From IMG/VR virus record IMGVR_UViG_3300044655_000132, positions 1 through 23,404 of that record: DNA of 23,404 nucleotides. One strand, written 5' to 3'. The position numbers were made by a program, and so were the translations under genes. The notes under the pieces were generated by a model. The model saw only the letters and a program-made list of their open reading frames with translations. It had not been told where the DNA came from and did not search any database. The stretch's first letter is position 1. Every line of letters begins with the position of its first letter. Of this stretch, positions 14,373 through 22,974 are shown one piece after another. Source of the DNA: a virus.

Positions 14373-16496
14373 ATGTCAATTATTTCAAGGTTAGGCGTAG
14401 TTTTAGGACTTGATACAGCCGAGTTCAACAAAAACTTAGGCATCGCTAATAATGCCTTGAAACAATTTGCTACCGTGGCTGGCGCATCATTAAGTGCGGT
14501 TGGTCTTACCGCATTAAAGTATGCCGACCAAATCAATGATGTTGCCAAAGCCAATGAAGTGGCTGTTGAAACAGTCTTAGAATTATCCACAGCCCTAACC
14601 CTTAATGGTGGTGAAGCCGAAAATGTAGGCAAACTATTTTCATCATTAGCCAACAAACTTGACGAAGCCGGCACAGGCAATAAGAAAGCCGAAGAAACAT
14701 TTGCCAAACTTGGCGTTTCAATATCTGACATTAAGAAATTAAGCCCCGATGAATTGTTTAGAAAAACCCTAAACAGTCTTGCCCAAATAGAAAATCCAAT
14801 GACACGCAATGCGATGGCAATGGAATTGTTTGGCAAAGCCATTAAAGGCATAGACATTAAAGGCATGAACGCCGACTTAGAAAAAACTAAGGGCGCGTTT
14901 GAAGGAACAGGTAAAGCATTTAAAGAAGCAGGCGAAGCATTTGACATACTTGACCGCATTTTTATAAACATGAAGGCAGGCTTTTCGGAATCATTGGGCG
15001 GCGCATTTAAAGCGTGGGCGCAAGGTGCTGAAACTTTTGTAAGAATGTTGGTTGCGGCAAGGAAAGAATTGGCAGGGTTGTTTGAAGATGGTTCTGTTTT
15101 GTCTAAATACCAAGCAAGTGGAAACAAAGGTAAACAAACATTAACGGATGTGTTTGGCGGTTCAAGCGATTTAATTCAGCCAACTAAAGATGATGGTTTT
15201 AAAGACTATGATGGCACATTAAAATTACAACAACGCACTAGCCCAATTAAAACAAAAGATGAATTGGCTAAAGATGAAGTTGCCCGTAAAGCAGAAATTG
15301 CGCGTCTTGATAAAATCATTGCTAACAATGAAGCAAAGCAAGCGGAAGCCGACAGACAAAAAATTAAAGATGCTGAAAAGTATGCAGACCAAGTAAAAAA
15401 ACAAAAAGAAGATTTGGAACGCAAACTTATTTTAACTAAGTCTGAAACAGAAAACATGGGCAAGACCCTAACCGAAGTTCAAAAACTTAATTTAGAATTT
15501 GAAAAAGGTGGGGCTTATGACAAGGTAAAAGATGAAGCCTTGAAAAAGCGCATGATAGATGCGGCAACGGCAAAAGACTTAGCCCTTGCAGAATTGAATT
15601 ATCAGAAATTATCAATGGAAGCCGAATTAGAAAAAGGCAAACTTAAACACGATGCGCGTGAAGCAAACAAACTGGAAATTAAAACCCTTGAAACTGCTAC
15701 CGAAAGATTAGGCATTGAAAAATCAATGGCAGGTCAAAGCGACACACAAGTTCAATTAGCGTTGCGCTATTATGATTTGCAACAAGCCATCTTGGATAAA
15801 AAAGAAAAAGGCTTAGAAACTGACCAACAAATTTATGACTTTGCTATTGCAAGCATGAATAACATTGAAGCGGAAGAAGCCAATGCAAGGGCGCAAAATA
15901 CTTTCCAAGCCGGATGGAACAAAGCCTATAACAACTTTGTTGAAAGGTCGCAAGATAGTGCGGCTTTAGGTGCTGAAGCATTTAACACAATGTTTAATAG
16001 CATGAATACCGCATTAGATAGATTTGTTGAAACAGGTAAACTTTCATTCGGAAGTTTAGTTTCAAGCATGATTAAAGATTTATTGCGAATGTCTATGCAA
16101 GCGCAAATGAGTGGCATATTTGGAATGCTTGGCGGTGGTCTTGGTGGGATTATTGGTGAAGCCCCGTTGGGAAGTGCAGGAACAGGTTCAGGTGTTATGG
16201 GATTTCTTAGCGGAATGTTTAGGGCAGACGGCGGCGACATAAATGCAAACAGTCCTTATATTGTAGGCGAACGCGGTGCTGAATTGATTGTGCCTAGAAA
16301 TTCAGGAACAGTTATTCCTAATCATGCTTTAGGTAATATGATGGGCAGTCAGCCACAAACTGTTTATAATGGAACGGTAATACAAAATATGAGTGCGATT
16401 GATACGCAAAGTGGTGTTCAATTTCTTGCTAAAAACAAGAACGCTATATTTGCCGCCAATCAATCTGCAACACGCAGTTTGCCACAATCAAGGTAA
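14373..16496 (+). CDS. Tail tape measure protein
   Basis: The 707-residue protein sets tail length and is later ejected. It begins with a typical small-residue helical start (RLGVVLGLDTAEFNKNLG), then long helices, including a coiled-coil stretch at about 300-360 rich in Lys, Glu and Ala. A glycine-rich hydrophobic part (about 575-615, GMLGGGLGGIIGEAP) is a candidate membrane-active segment. It ends with the lambda-like motif FRADGGDINANSPYIVGERG followed by AELIVP (about 615-640). At about 1.5 angstrom per residue a tail near 105 nm would be expected. It starts three bases after the chaperone stop. Confidence 0.92.
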   Translation: MSIISRLGVVLGLDTAEFNKNLGIANNALKQFATVAGASLSAVGLTALKYADQINDVAKANEVAVETVLELSTALTLNGGEAENVGKLFSSLANKLDEAGTGNKKAEETFAKLGVSISDIKKLSPDELFRKTLNSLAQIENPMTRNAMAMELFGKAIKGIDIKGMNADLEKTKGAFEGTGKAFKEAGEAFDILDRIFINMKAGFSESLGGAFKAWAQGAETFVRMLVAARKELAGLFEDGSVLSKYQASGNKGKQTLTDVFGGSSDLIQPTKDDGFKDYDGTLKLQQRTSPIKTKDELAKDEVARKAEIARLDKIIANNEAKQAEADRQKIKDAEKYADQVKKQKEDLERKLILTKSETENMGKTLTEVQKLNLEFEKGGAYDKVKDEALKKRMIDAATAKDLALAELNYQKLSMEAELEKGKLKHDAREANKLEIKTLETATERLGIEKSMAGQSDTQVQLALRYYDLQQAILDKKEKGLETDQQIYDFAIASMNNIEAEEANARAQNTFQAGWNKAYNNFVERSQDSAALGAEAFNTMFNSMNTALDRFVETGKLSFGSLVSSMIKDLLRMSMQAQMSGIFGMLGGGLGGIIGEAPLGSAGTGSGVMGFLSGMFRADGGDINANSPYIVGERGAELIVPRNSGTVIPNHALGNMMGSQPQTVYNGTVIQNMSAIDTQSGVQFLAKNKNAIFAANQSATRSLPQSR

Positions 16497-16502
16497 TTAG
16501 AT

Positions 16503-17186
16503 ATGACAACATTAAATACAATTTTATCTGTTGCTGAATCGGTTGGCATAAATGACCAACGGTTTGTTGGGCAAATGGTTTCACGCAACCAACGCATAAG
16601 CACATCGGAAGTTTTAACCGTGCAACCTTTTGGGTTTGACATTAAGCCAATGTCATATTTGCTTTATAGCCAAAACCGCCCATTGTTAAGCGCATTGCGT
16701 GAAGCCGACAAAGCAACTGAACAATATCTAAATTTTGGTTCAACTGGATGGGTAAATTATATTGCTTATCAAGGGGGGCTTTCTAGCGGTCAAATAAGTG
16801 GTTGCCAATGGCAGACATCCAGCGCAAATAAAACGCTTGTTCTAGGTGCGTTGCCAGCAGTTTCAAGCGGCACATACATAGTTCGCACGGGTGATTTTTG
16901 CCAAGTTGGTCGTTATGCTTATATTGCAACCGCCGATGTGTTGCGCGGTAGTGGAACAACTGTAAACATTCCTGTTCATCGCAATTTAATTGCGACATTA
17001 GCAAGCCCTGTTAATGCAGTAATAGGTCAATATGGAACGACCATTGCTTTAGGCGGTGGCACATTTACAGGCACAACCTTTTGCGTTATCTTGCGTGAAT
17101 ATCCAACTTATACATTAGTTCCAATGACTAATGACAGTTTTATTTCATGGAACGGCAATTTTAAAGCGTTTGAAGCGGTTTTATAA
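16503..17186 (+). CDS. Minor tail protein / distal tail component
   Basis: The 227-residue beta-rich protein is the first gene after the tape measure, the place of lambda gpM or distal tail proteins that form the ring below the tube. It contains VQPFGFDIKPMSYLLYSQNR and a helical DADKATEQY-like stretch (READKATEQYLNF), then a beta half with Gly/Thr-rich loops and ends WNGNFKAFEAVL. No enzyme motif is seen. It has a one-base overlap (TAATG) with the next gene. The role comes from position and composition rather than a clear family motif. Confidence 0.55.
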   Translation: MTTLNTILSVAESVGINDQRFVGQMVSRNQRISTSEVLTVQPFGFDIKPMSYLLYSQNRPLLSALREADKATEQYLNFGSTGWVNYIAYQGGLSSGQISGCQWQTSSANKTLVLGALPAVSSGTYIVRTGDFCQVGRYAYIATADVLRGSGTTVNIPVHRNLIATLASPVNAVIGQYGTTIALGGGTFTGTTFCVILREYPTYTLVPMTNDSFISWNGNFKAFEAVL

Positions 17187-17812
17187 TGCAAACAATAGCA
17201 CCGTTACAGAATACAAATAACATTCGCCTAGCGGACTTTGTGCGCGTTACAACGGTGGTTGCTGGCGTAACAACGGTTTCGTTATTTTCAACAGCCCCTT
17301 ATGCCATTACTGTTCCTGCCGTAGATGCAAATCCGTTTAATGGATTATCAGCCTTGGTGCAAATAGGTGAAGTTCAACGCGATATTAAATCAACCGCTAA
17401 TGAAACAACAGTTACGCTTGTTGGGATTGATACAGCATTGCTTGGTTGGGTATTAGGTCAAAACATTAAAGGTTCAAAGATTGAAATGTGGCATGGTTTT
17501 TTTGACACAAATAATGCTTTGATTACAACAGGTGGCACAGGTGGTTTATATAAATTTTTTACAGGTTACATAAATTCATTTGCACTTAGCGAACAATGGA
17601 TGGAAGAATTAAGAATGTATGTTGGCACAATCAATGTTGCCGCATCAAGCATACAAATTATTCTGCAAAACAGAACGGCAGGGCGATTTACCAATGACAA
17701 TGCTTGGCAATTTTTTAGCCCCGGTGATACATCAATGAATCGTGTAAATTATATTCAATCAATCAATTATTTCTTTGGAAAAAGCCAAGACAAAAAAGCA
17801 TACAAAACATGA
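17186..17812 (+). CDS. Minor tail / baseplate hub-wedge protein (gpL-like)
   Basis: The 208-residue protein opens with strands containing RLADFVRVTTVVAGVTTVSL, a middle with GEVQRDIKSTANETTVTL and KFFTGYINSF, and a C-terminal motif FTNDNAWQFFSPGDTSMN followed by RVNYIQSI and FFGKSQ. The 'R-x-T-x-D-x-W-Q-F-x-x-x-D-x-S' end is shared by minor tail proteins that sit beside the tail tip in siphoviruses. Order (tape measure, distal protein, this, then tip J) parallels lambda M, L, K/I, J, although no cysteine cluster of gpL is seen. ATGA overlap with the acetyltransferase gene. Confidence 0.6.
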   Translation: MQTIAPLQNTNNIRLADFVRVTTVVAGVTTVSLFSTAPYAITVPAVDANPFNGLSALVQIGEVQRDIKSTANETTVTLVGIDTALLGWVLGQNIKGSKIEMWHGFFDTNNALITTGGTGGLYKFFTGYINSFALSEQWMEELRMYVGTINVAASSIQIILQNRTAGRFTNDNAWQFFSPGDTSMNRVNYIQSINYFFGKSQDKKAYKT

Positions 17813-18243
17813 TACGCCTAGCCAACAAGTTTGACAAAGATGGCATTATGGATTTGATGCGAATGTTTAGGGATGAAAGTCCTATTCAGCAATATAAAGA
17901 TTTAAACAATGTTGAATATATAAGCCGCTTGTTAGACACGCTTATTGCTGGTCAAGGTGTAATATATATTGAAGAAAATGTTGGCATGATTATTGGCGTA
18001 ATTCAACCAACAATATGGTGCGATAAAACTTTTGCATTATACGAATTGGCTTGGTATGTTAAGCCTGAAAATAGAAACACAAGCGTTGGTTATCGGCTTT
18101 TAAGCGCGTATGTGTTGCACGCTAATAAGTTAAAAAATGAGGGAAGAATTAAATTGTTTACAATGAACAAAATGATTACTAGCCCTGATATTAAATATGA
18201 AAAGTTTGGGTTTACTAAAATAGAAGAAGGCTGGATGCAATGA
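17809..18243 (+). CDS. GNAT-family acetyltransferase in the tail operon
   Basis: The 144-residue protein has the GNAT fold layout: N-terminal strand and helices (MIRLANKFDKDGIMDLMRMF), central strands (GVIYIEENVGMIIGVIQP, FALYELAWYVKPENRN), then the acetyl-CoA loop region NTSVGYRLLSAYVLHANKL at 90-108, and the closing EKFGFTKIEEGW, a common GNAT end. The pyrophosphate-binding loop is degenerate: R89-N-T-S-V-G94 where R-G-x-G-x-G/A is usual. It lies where lambda has K and I, with ATGA overlaps at both ends, so it is made together with tip proteins. Substrate unknown: a host protein or tail component are possible. Confidence 0.82.
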   Translation: MIRLANKFDKDGIMDLMRMFRDESPIQQYKDLNNVEYISRLLDTLIAGQGVIYIEENVGMIIGVIQPTIWCDKTFALYELAWYVKPENRNTSVGYRLLSAYVLHANKLKNEGRIKLFTMNKMITSPDIKYEKFGFTKIEEGWMQ

Positions 18244-21200
18244 TTAAATTTTTACTGCTTTTTATAATTTGGTTTACCTGTTCAATGCCAGCGTTTGCTG
18301 TTGCATCGCTTGTTTTAACAACAGCGTTTTTAGCAACAACGGCAGGAATGATTACAGCCTTTGCAATTAACATGGTTGCAACAATGATTATTTCAAAAGT
18401 TCTTATGCCAAGCGTGGGCGGTCAAGAACAACCAAACCCTGGTAATCGCCAACAAATACCGCCTGCTGGCGACAACAAATTGCCAGTTCTTTATGGTTCT
18501 GCGTATATTGGCGGAACAATTGTTGACTTAAGCATTTCACAAGACAATCAAGACATTTATTATGTTTTAGCATTATGCGAAGTTACCAATAGCGAAAACG
18601 GAAACACGCCCGATGTTTATACTTTTGGCGATGTTTATTTTGGCGGAAAAAAATGTGTCTTTGGTGGATATGCGCCTATTCATGCCAATGCTTTAGATAT
18701 TGGAACAACCTATACAATTACAACTATTGGTTCAACTAATTGGACATTGTTTGGTGCGGCATCAAATACAGTTGGATTGCAATTTACAGCAACAGCCGTT
18801 GGCGTTAATAATTATCTTGGGCAAGGCAATGTTGGTTCGGGAACGGTTACGCAAGTTGGTGGTGGCGAATTAGTTACAGGCTTGTTAGATGAAAGCACAG
18901 GCGAAACGCAAGATGTTACAGGCTATTTAGATATTTGGCTTTATAGGAATGGTTCAAGCAATCCATCAAATACATCAACAAACGCTATTTCGGTTATGCA
19001 AACGACAGGTCTTGTTTACACATGGGATAGTTCAAAGGAAATGAGTGATTGTGCATTTGCAATTGTTCATATTAAATATAGCCAATCAAGAAATTTGGTT
19101 GCGTTAAATCAAACAAAATTTCAAGTAAATAGTCCGCGAAATTCAGCAGGCGATTGCATACAGGATTATTTAACTAGCACAAGATACGGTGCGGCAATAG
19201 ATATTACCAATGTTGATACCGCAAGCATTACTGCTTTAAATACATATTCAAACGCGTCATTCACTTATACTGATTACAATGGCGCAACTAGCACACAACC
19301 AAGATTTAAGTTTAATGGCACATTAGATACTAATCAAAAAATAATGGTCAATTTGCAAAACATGGCTGATTGTTGCGATTGTTTAATTCGCTATTCTGAA
19401 ATTACATCGCTATGGGGCGTTATAGTTCAAAAGCCAACCAACACTATTGCTATGGACATAAACGACAGCAACATGGTGTCAGCAATTCAAATTAGCCCTA
19501 TTGATTTAGCCAATTCATTTAACATTGTTGAAGTTAAATTTCCCGATGGCACAACGCAGGATGGATTTAACAGCGCAACTTTTGATTTGTCGGTTGTTAA
19601 CCCTGCATTATTATTTCCTAATGAACCCGTAAATAAACAATCTGTAAGCCTAGTTTTATGCAATAACAATGTGCAAGCGCAATACATAGCCAATCGTTTT
19701 TTAGAAGCGGCGCGTGAAGATTTGCAAATGCAAGTAGATATAGATTACACAGGATTACAACTAGATGCTGGCGATATAGTTACTGTTACTAATGCCAATT
19801 ATGGTTGGGTTGCAAAACAATTTAGAATTACTAAAGTTACACAAAAGTTTAGTGATAGCGGTCAAGTTACCGCAGGATTAAGTTTGACTGAATTTAATGG
19901 TGCTGTTTATGATGATGTAAATATCACCCAATTTCAACCAAGCCCAAATTCAGGTTTAGGTTCACCAACAACTTTTGGCAATATACCTGTTCCAACTGTT
20001 TCGGGAATTTTACAAAATGCCGCCAATCCTGCATTTAATGTAAATGTTACATCATCAAGTAAGGGCGTTACGCAATATGCCGAAGTTTGGTATTCGTTTT
20101 ATCAATTTCCATCCGATGCACAAAGAATTTTTGCAGGCACAACTGAAATTGCCGCAAGTGGGCAACCTTATGGTCAAAGTCAATTATTGCCACCTGTTCA
20201 ACTTTTTAACATCCCTGCTGGTAATTGGTATTTTTTTAGTCGCATGGTAAACAACATTGCAACAAGTAATTTTTCATTAGCATCAAATGTTTTGCAATGG
20301 CGACCAACCACATTTCAATTTACTAATCGTTGGTTAAGCGTTGCATTTGCAGACACGCAAACGGGAACAGGTTTTTCATTAAGTCCAACAAATAAACAAT
20401 ACTATGGCTTATTAGAACAAACAAATGATACGGAAACGCCATTATCCCCATCAACAACGGCAAGCGACTATAAATGGTATTTGGCAGACCCGACATTTGG
20501 AACAAACAAATATCTTGTCTTTATCAATTATGGAAACCGCCGTTTTGCGTTTGATACCGATTTTGCTGTTTATGCAAATGGTTCTGCTAGTTCAGGTATT
20601 TTTGTGCCTGCAACAACAAACAAATTTGACATTCGTTTATGGTCGGCATTAGACCCAACGGAAGCCGCCCCTAATACTTATGCAAACGCCATTGATTTAG
20701 ACCATGCAACAGGTCAAGTTATTCAAAATGGATTTGTAACAGGAAGTCCATCAACAGGTTCGCTTGCTATTGATAACACCAACGATGGTCGTTTAACGGC
20801 AACACTTGAAGTGTTTTTGCCACAAATTCCTGAAGGCACTTATTTAACAGGTTCGGCGGCATTTATATCTGTTGATAGATTTGGTCGGGTTGTTGGATTT
20901 ACATCGCCCGATGAATTTTATTTTAATCAACAATTCTTTACAGCAACAAGCGGTCAAACTGTATTTACCCCAACTGCAAGGGTGTCAGGGTATAAAACAG
21001 GGCAAGATTTAATCTTTCAAAATGGGCTGTTACTTGATACTAGCGAATATACCGAAACAAGCACAACCTTTACATTAAGCGTTGGGGCAACGACAGGCGA
21101 TGTTATTACTTGCCTTTCAATGCGTGCTGTTTCAAGTGGCGAATTTTATGAACCAACATTTTTATCTGTTCAATCAACATCAACAAACACAATGGTTTGG

Positions 21201-21830
21201 ACAGCAAGCCAAATGCCTTATCAACTAATAAATGCAGGCGATAAAATAACTTTTGCAAATACAGGAACACCAACGCAATATACAGTCAGCGCGGTTAATT
21301 ACACAACCCGAACAATAACATTTACAACCAACCCAACCGCAAGCGCAGGGGCTTTAATTTATCGTTATCGCGCGGCAAGTTCATCTTATCCTGTATTTAG
21401 CCGTTGGAATTTTGATTTAACAGCCGCTAATTCTTATTTGCCAACAACATGGGCATTTAATAGTGGATATGAAGTGCCATTTTTAAACGGAACAATAGTT
21501 AATGAATTGGATTACGATTTAATAAGTGGCGCAATAACAAACTTTCCTGCGTCAGCAACAGGTAAAATGACAATCATTCAATTTTCAGGAAGTAATTTAG
21601 ACCAACCAAGTGGAAGCATTGCAAATGTTTTAACAAATACGGTTGCAGGAAACGCGTTATATTCATTTAACTATAATTCAAATGCTTTTAATCTTTATGC
21701 GAATGGTTGTTTGTTAAGATTAACATCGGATTATGCAACTGCGACAAATTCTTATACACTTACAATTACACCTGATAATTCAACAACAACTTTGGTTCAA
21801 CAAACTTTTGCATCAAGTGGTGCGGCATAG
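18240..21830 (+). CDS. Tail tip / host-specificity protein (J-like)
   Basis: The 1196-residue protein forms the central tip and contacts the host. The N terminus MIKFLLLFIIWFTCSMPAFA looks like a signal peptide (possible cut after A20), followed by another hydrophobic segment to about 60. The hub region (about 70-560) holds NKLPVLYGSAYIGGTIVDL and a J-type tail-hub segment with SLVLCNNNVQAQYIANRFLE. A small beta module is inserted at about 151-205 (IGTTYTITTIGSTNWTLFGA). After 580 come a fibronectin-like domain, a fibre beta module at about 900-968 (YKTGQDLIFQNGLLLDTSEY) and a low-complexity receptor-binding end. Normal length for J. ATGA overlap with the acetyltransferase. Confidence 0.88.
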   Translation: MIKFLLLFIIWFTCSMPAFAVASLVLTTAFLATTAGMITAFAINMVATMIISKVLMPSVGGQEQPNPGNRQQIPPAGDNKLPVLYGSAYIGGTIVDLSISQDNQDIYYVLALCEVTNSENGNTPDVYTFGDVYFGGKKCVFGGYAPIHANALDIGTTYTITTIGSTNWTLFGAASNTVGLQFTATAVGVNNYLGQGNVGSGTVTQVGGGELVTGLLDESTGETQDVTGYLDIWLYRNGSSNPSNTSTNAISVMQTTGLVYTWDSSKEMSDCAFAIVHIKYSQSRNLVALNQTKFQVNSPRNSAGDCIQDYLTSTRYGAAIDITNVDTASITALNTYSNASFTYTDYNGATSTQPRFKFNGTLDTNQKIMVNLQNMADCCDCLIRYSEITSLWGVIVQKPTNTIAMDINDSNMVSAIQISPIDLANSFNIVEVKFPDGTTQDGFNSATFDLSVVNPALLFPNEPVNKQSVSLVLCNNNVQAQYIANRFLEAAREDLQMQVDIDYTGLQLDAGDIVTVTNANYGWVAKQFRITKVTQKFSDSGQVTAGLSLTEFNGAVYDDVNITQFQPSPNSGLGSPTTFGNIPVPTVSGILQNAANPAFNVNVTSSSKGVTQYAEVWYSFYQFPSDAQRIFAGTTEIAASGQPYGQSQLLPPVQLFNIPAGNWYFFSRMVNNIATSNFSLASNVLQWRPTTFQFTNRWLSVAFADTQTGTGFSLSPTNKQYYGLLEQTNDTETPLSPSTTASDYKWYLADPTFGTNKYLVFINYGNRRFAFDTDFAVYANGSASSGIFVPATTNKFDIRLWSALDPTEAAPNTYANAIDLDHATGQVIQNGFVTGSPSTGSLAIDNTNDGRLTATLEVFLPQIPEGTYLTGSAAFISVDRFGRVVGFTSPDEFYFNQQFFTATSGQTVFTPTARVSGYKTGQDLIFQNGLLLDTSEYTETSTTFTLSVGATTGDVITCLSMRAVSSGEFYEPTFLSVQSTSTNTMVWTASQMPYQLINAGDKITFANTGTPTQYTVSAVNYTTRTITFTTNPTASAGALIYRYRAASSSYPVFSRWNFDLTAANSYLPTTWAFNSGYEVPFLNGTIVNELDYDLISGAITNFPASATGKMTIIQFSGSNLDQPSGSIANVLTNTVAGNALYSFNYNSNAFNLYANGCLLRLTSDYATATNSYTLTITPDNSTTTLVQQTFASSGAA

Positions 21831-21838
21831 GAACAAAC

Positions 21839-22447
21839 ATGACACAGGCATATAATCTTTCACAATTTGGAAATAAAGTAAACACCAACGGACAGGCAAG
21901 TTTAACGACAGCCGTTTCGGGCATTTTGCCTGTTGCCAATGGTGGAACGGGGGCTTCAACATTAACGGCTAATAATGTAATGCTTGGCAATGGAACAGGT
22001 GCAATTCAATTTGTTGCACCAAGCACTAGCGGAAATTCATTGGTAAGTAATGGAACATCATGGGTTAGTTCTACACCATCAAATCCACCAAAACTATCAA
22101 CTGCTTCAGGTTCAGCCCCATCTTATTCAACAAGGGCTTTTGTAAACTTTAATGGAACAGGAACGGTTGCTATTCGTGGCAGTAAAAATGTTTCATACAT
22201 TACTGATAACGGTGTTGGCAGATATGCTGTTTATATGACGGTGGCAATGCAAACAGTTGATTATATTGTTACAGCAACGCCATCGGGAACGGCTAGTGAT
22301 ATGTATTGCGTTGCCGCAGAAGTAAATTATCATGGCGGAAGTTTGTTTACGCCAACTGTCAATGAATTTCAAATTTGGACTGAAGTTACAGGTCAAAATA
22401 ACGCATATCGCGACCCATTGTATGTTATGGTCAATGTTATTGAATAG
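21839..22447 (+). CDS. Distal tail fibre protein
   Basis: The 202-residue product contains the short fibre motif ILPVANGGTGASTLTANNVM and LGNGTGAIQF at about 29-58, repeated widely in phage fibres as a triple-stranded beta stem. A Ser/Thr/Pro hinge (SSTPSNPPKLSTASGSAPSY) follows, then a compact beta domain (about 100-202) that could be the receptor-binding head. It follows the J-like gene with a nine-base gap. Receptor contact is inferred from position and from the stem motif. Confidence 0.78.
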   Translation: MTQAYNLSQFGNKVNTNGQASLTTAVSGILPVANGGTGASTLTANNVMLGNGTGAIQFVAPSTSGNSLVSNGTSWVSSTPSNPPKLSTASGSAPSYSTRAFVNFNGTGTVAIRGSKNVSYITDNGVGRYAVYMTVAMQTVDYIVTATPSGTASDMYCVAAEVNYHGGSLFTPTVNEFQIWTEVTGQNNAYRDPLYVMVNVIE

Positions 22448-22455
22448 GATATAAT

Positions 22456-22647
22456 ATGAAGCGAATTATTTATAAAAAAGATGATGGCGGTGTTGCGGTA
22501 ATTATCCCAACTGCTGAATTTTTAGAAACAAATACTATTGAAGATTTAATTAAAACATTACCTAAAAATGTTAAATTTAAAATTGTAAACACAACTGACA
22601 TTCCGTCAGACAGAACATTTAGGGATGCTTGGGAGTATGCAGAATGA
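22456..22647 (+). CDS. Tail-fibre-linked protein, N-terminal half of a usually fused protein
   Basis: The 63-residue product ends IPSDRTFRDAWEYAE. In many phages this motif is followed in the same protein by a sequence like the next gene here. The start follows AGGATAT after the fibre stop. The role is probably in fibre or tail assembly, from the company it keeps; no biochemical function is known to me. The stop TGA overlaps the next ATG (22644) in an ATGA, so the two halves are made separately but coupled. Confidence 0.6.
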   Translation: MKRIIYKKDDGGVAVIIPTAEFLETNTIEDLIKTLPKNVKFKIVNTTDIPSDRTFRDAWEYAE

Positions 22648-22868
22648 TTACTATAAATTTTGATAAAGCAAAAGAAATAACAAAGACAAGGTTACGCGAA
22701 GAACGCGCACCATTGTTGCTTGAACAGGATGTTTCGTTTCAACGCGCATTGGAAAATGGACAAGACACTTCACCCGTTGTTGCTGAAAAACAAAGATTGC
22801 GCGATATTACAAAACTTGCTGATAGTGCAAAATCATTGGATGAATTAAAAGCAATTACAGCAATTTAA
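22644..22868 (+). CDS. Tail-fibre-linked protein, C-terminal half
   Basis: The start is the ATG at 22644, not the in-frame TTG at 22629. The 74-residue product, MITINFDKAKEITKTRLREE onward, has the amphipathic helical pattern RAPLLLEQDVSFQRALENG and VVAEKQRLRDITKLADSAKS, then LDELKAI. This matches the C-terminal part of small fibre-associated proteins found at the end of phage tail operons. The gene is the last before the promoter/leader gap, so it closes the tail operon. Confidence 0.65.
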   Translation: MITINFDKAKEITKTRLREERAPLLLEQDVSFQRALENGQDTSPVVAEKQRLRDITKLADSAKSLDELKAITAI

Positions 22869-22974
22869 TTTGTTGCATAACTAAATTAGTTATACAATAG
22901 TTAGAACCTATAAGATAAAATAAGACCGCGTTCGGTGAGGGCATCGGCGCGTCATTACCTTGTAGGGGAAAAAC
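22869..22974 (+). promoter_or_regulatory. Promoter/leader region with palindrome and GC-rich structured leader
   Basis: The first half is AT-rich with a 17-base palindrome ATAACTAAATTAGTTAT (22877-22893), then CCTATAAGATA (22907-22917), also present before the portal gene, and AAAATAAG. The second half (22924-22970) is suddenly GC-rich: GACCGCG (22924-22930) can pair with CGCGTC (22948-22953) with one bulge, and TTACC (22955-22959) could mask the AGGGG ribosome site (22964-22968). A promoter start with a regulatory 5' leader is the likely reading. No good -35 was found. Confidence 0.5.

Noticed and set aside
14366-15127. 253-codon minus-strand frame opposite the tape measure
   Set aside because: The translation is Ser/Ala/Leu/Asn-rich with no domain, and the plus strand holds a clear tape measure gene. 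Long shadow frames are common opposite such helical, biased genes.
19900-22447. Diversity-generating retroelement target at the end of the tip or fibre genes
   Set aside because: No reverse transcriptase or paired template repeat is visible in the window, and the C-terminal ends show no clear cluster of variable AAY codons. It cannot be excluded for the rest of the genome.
22450-22456. TATAAT-like sequence before the gene at 22456 as a promoter
   Set aside because: The match overlaps the ribosome binding site and lies within an eight-base gap between coupled tail genes; it is more simply AT-rich leader sequence.
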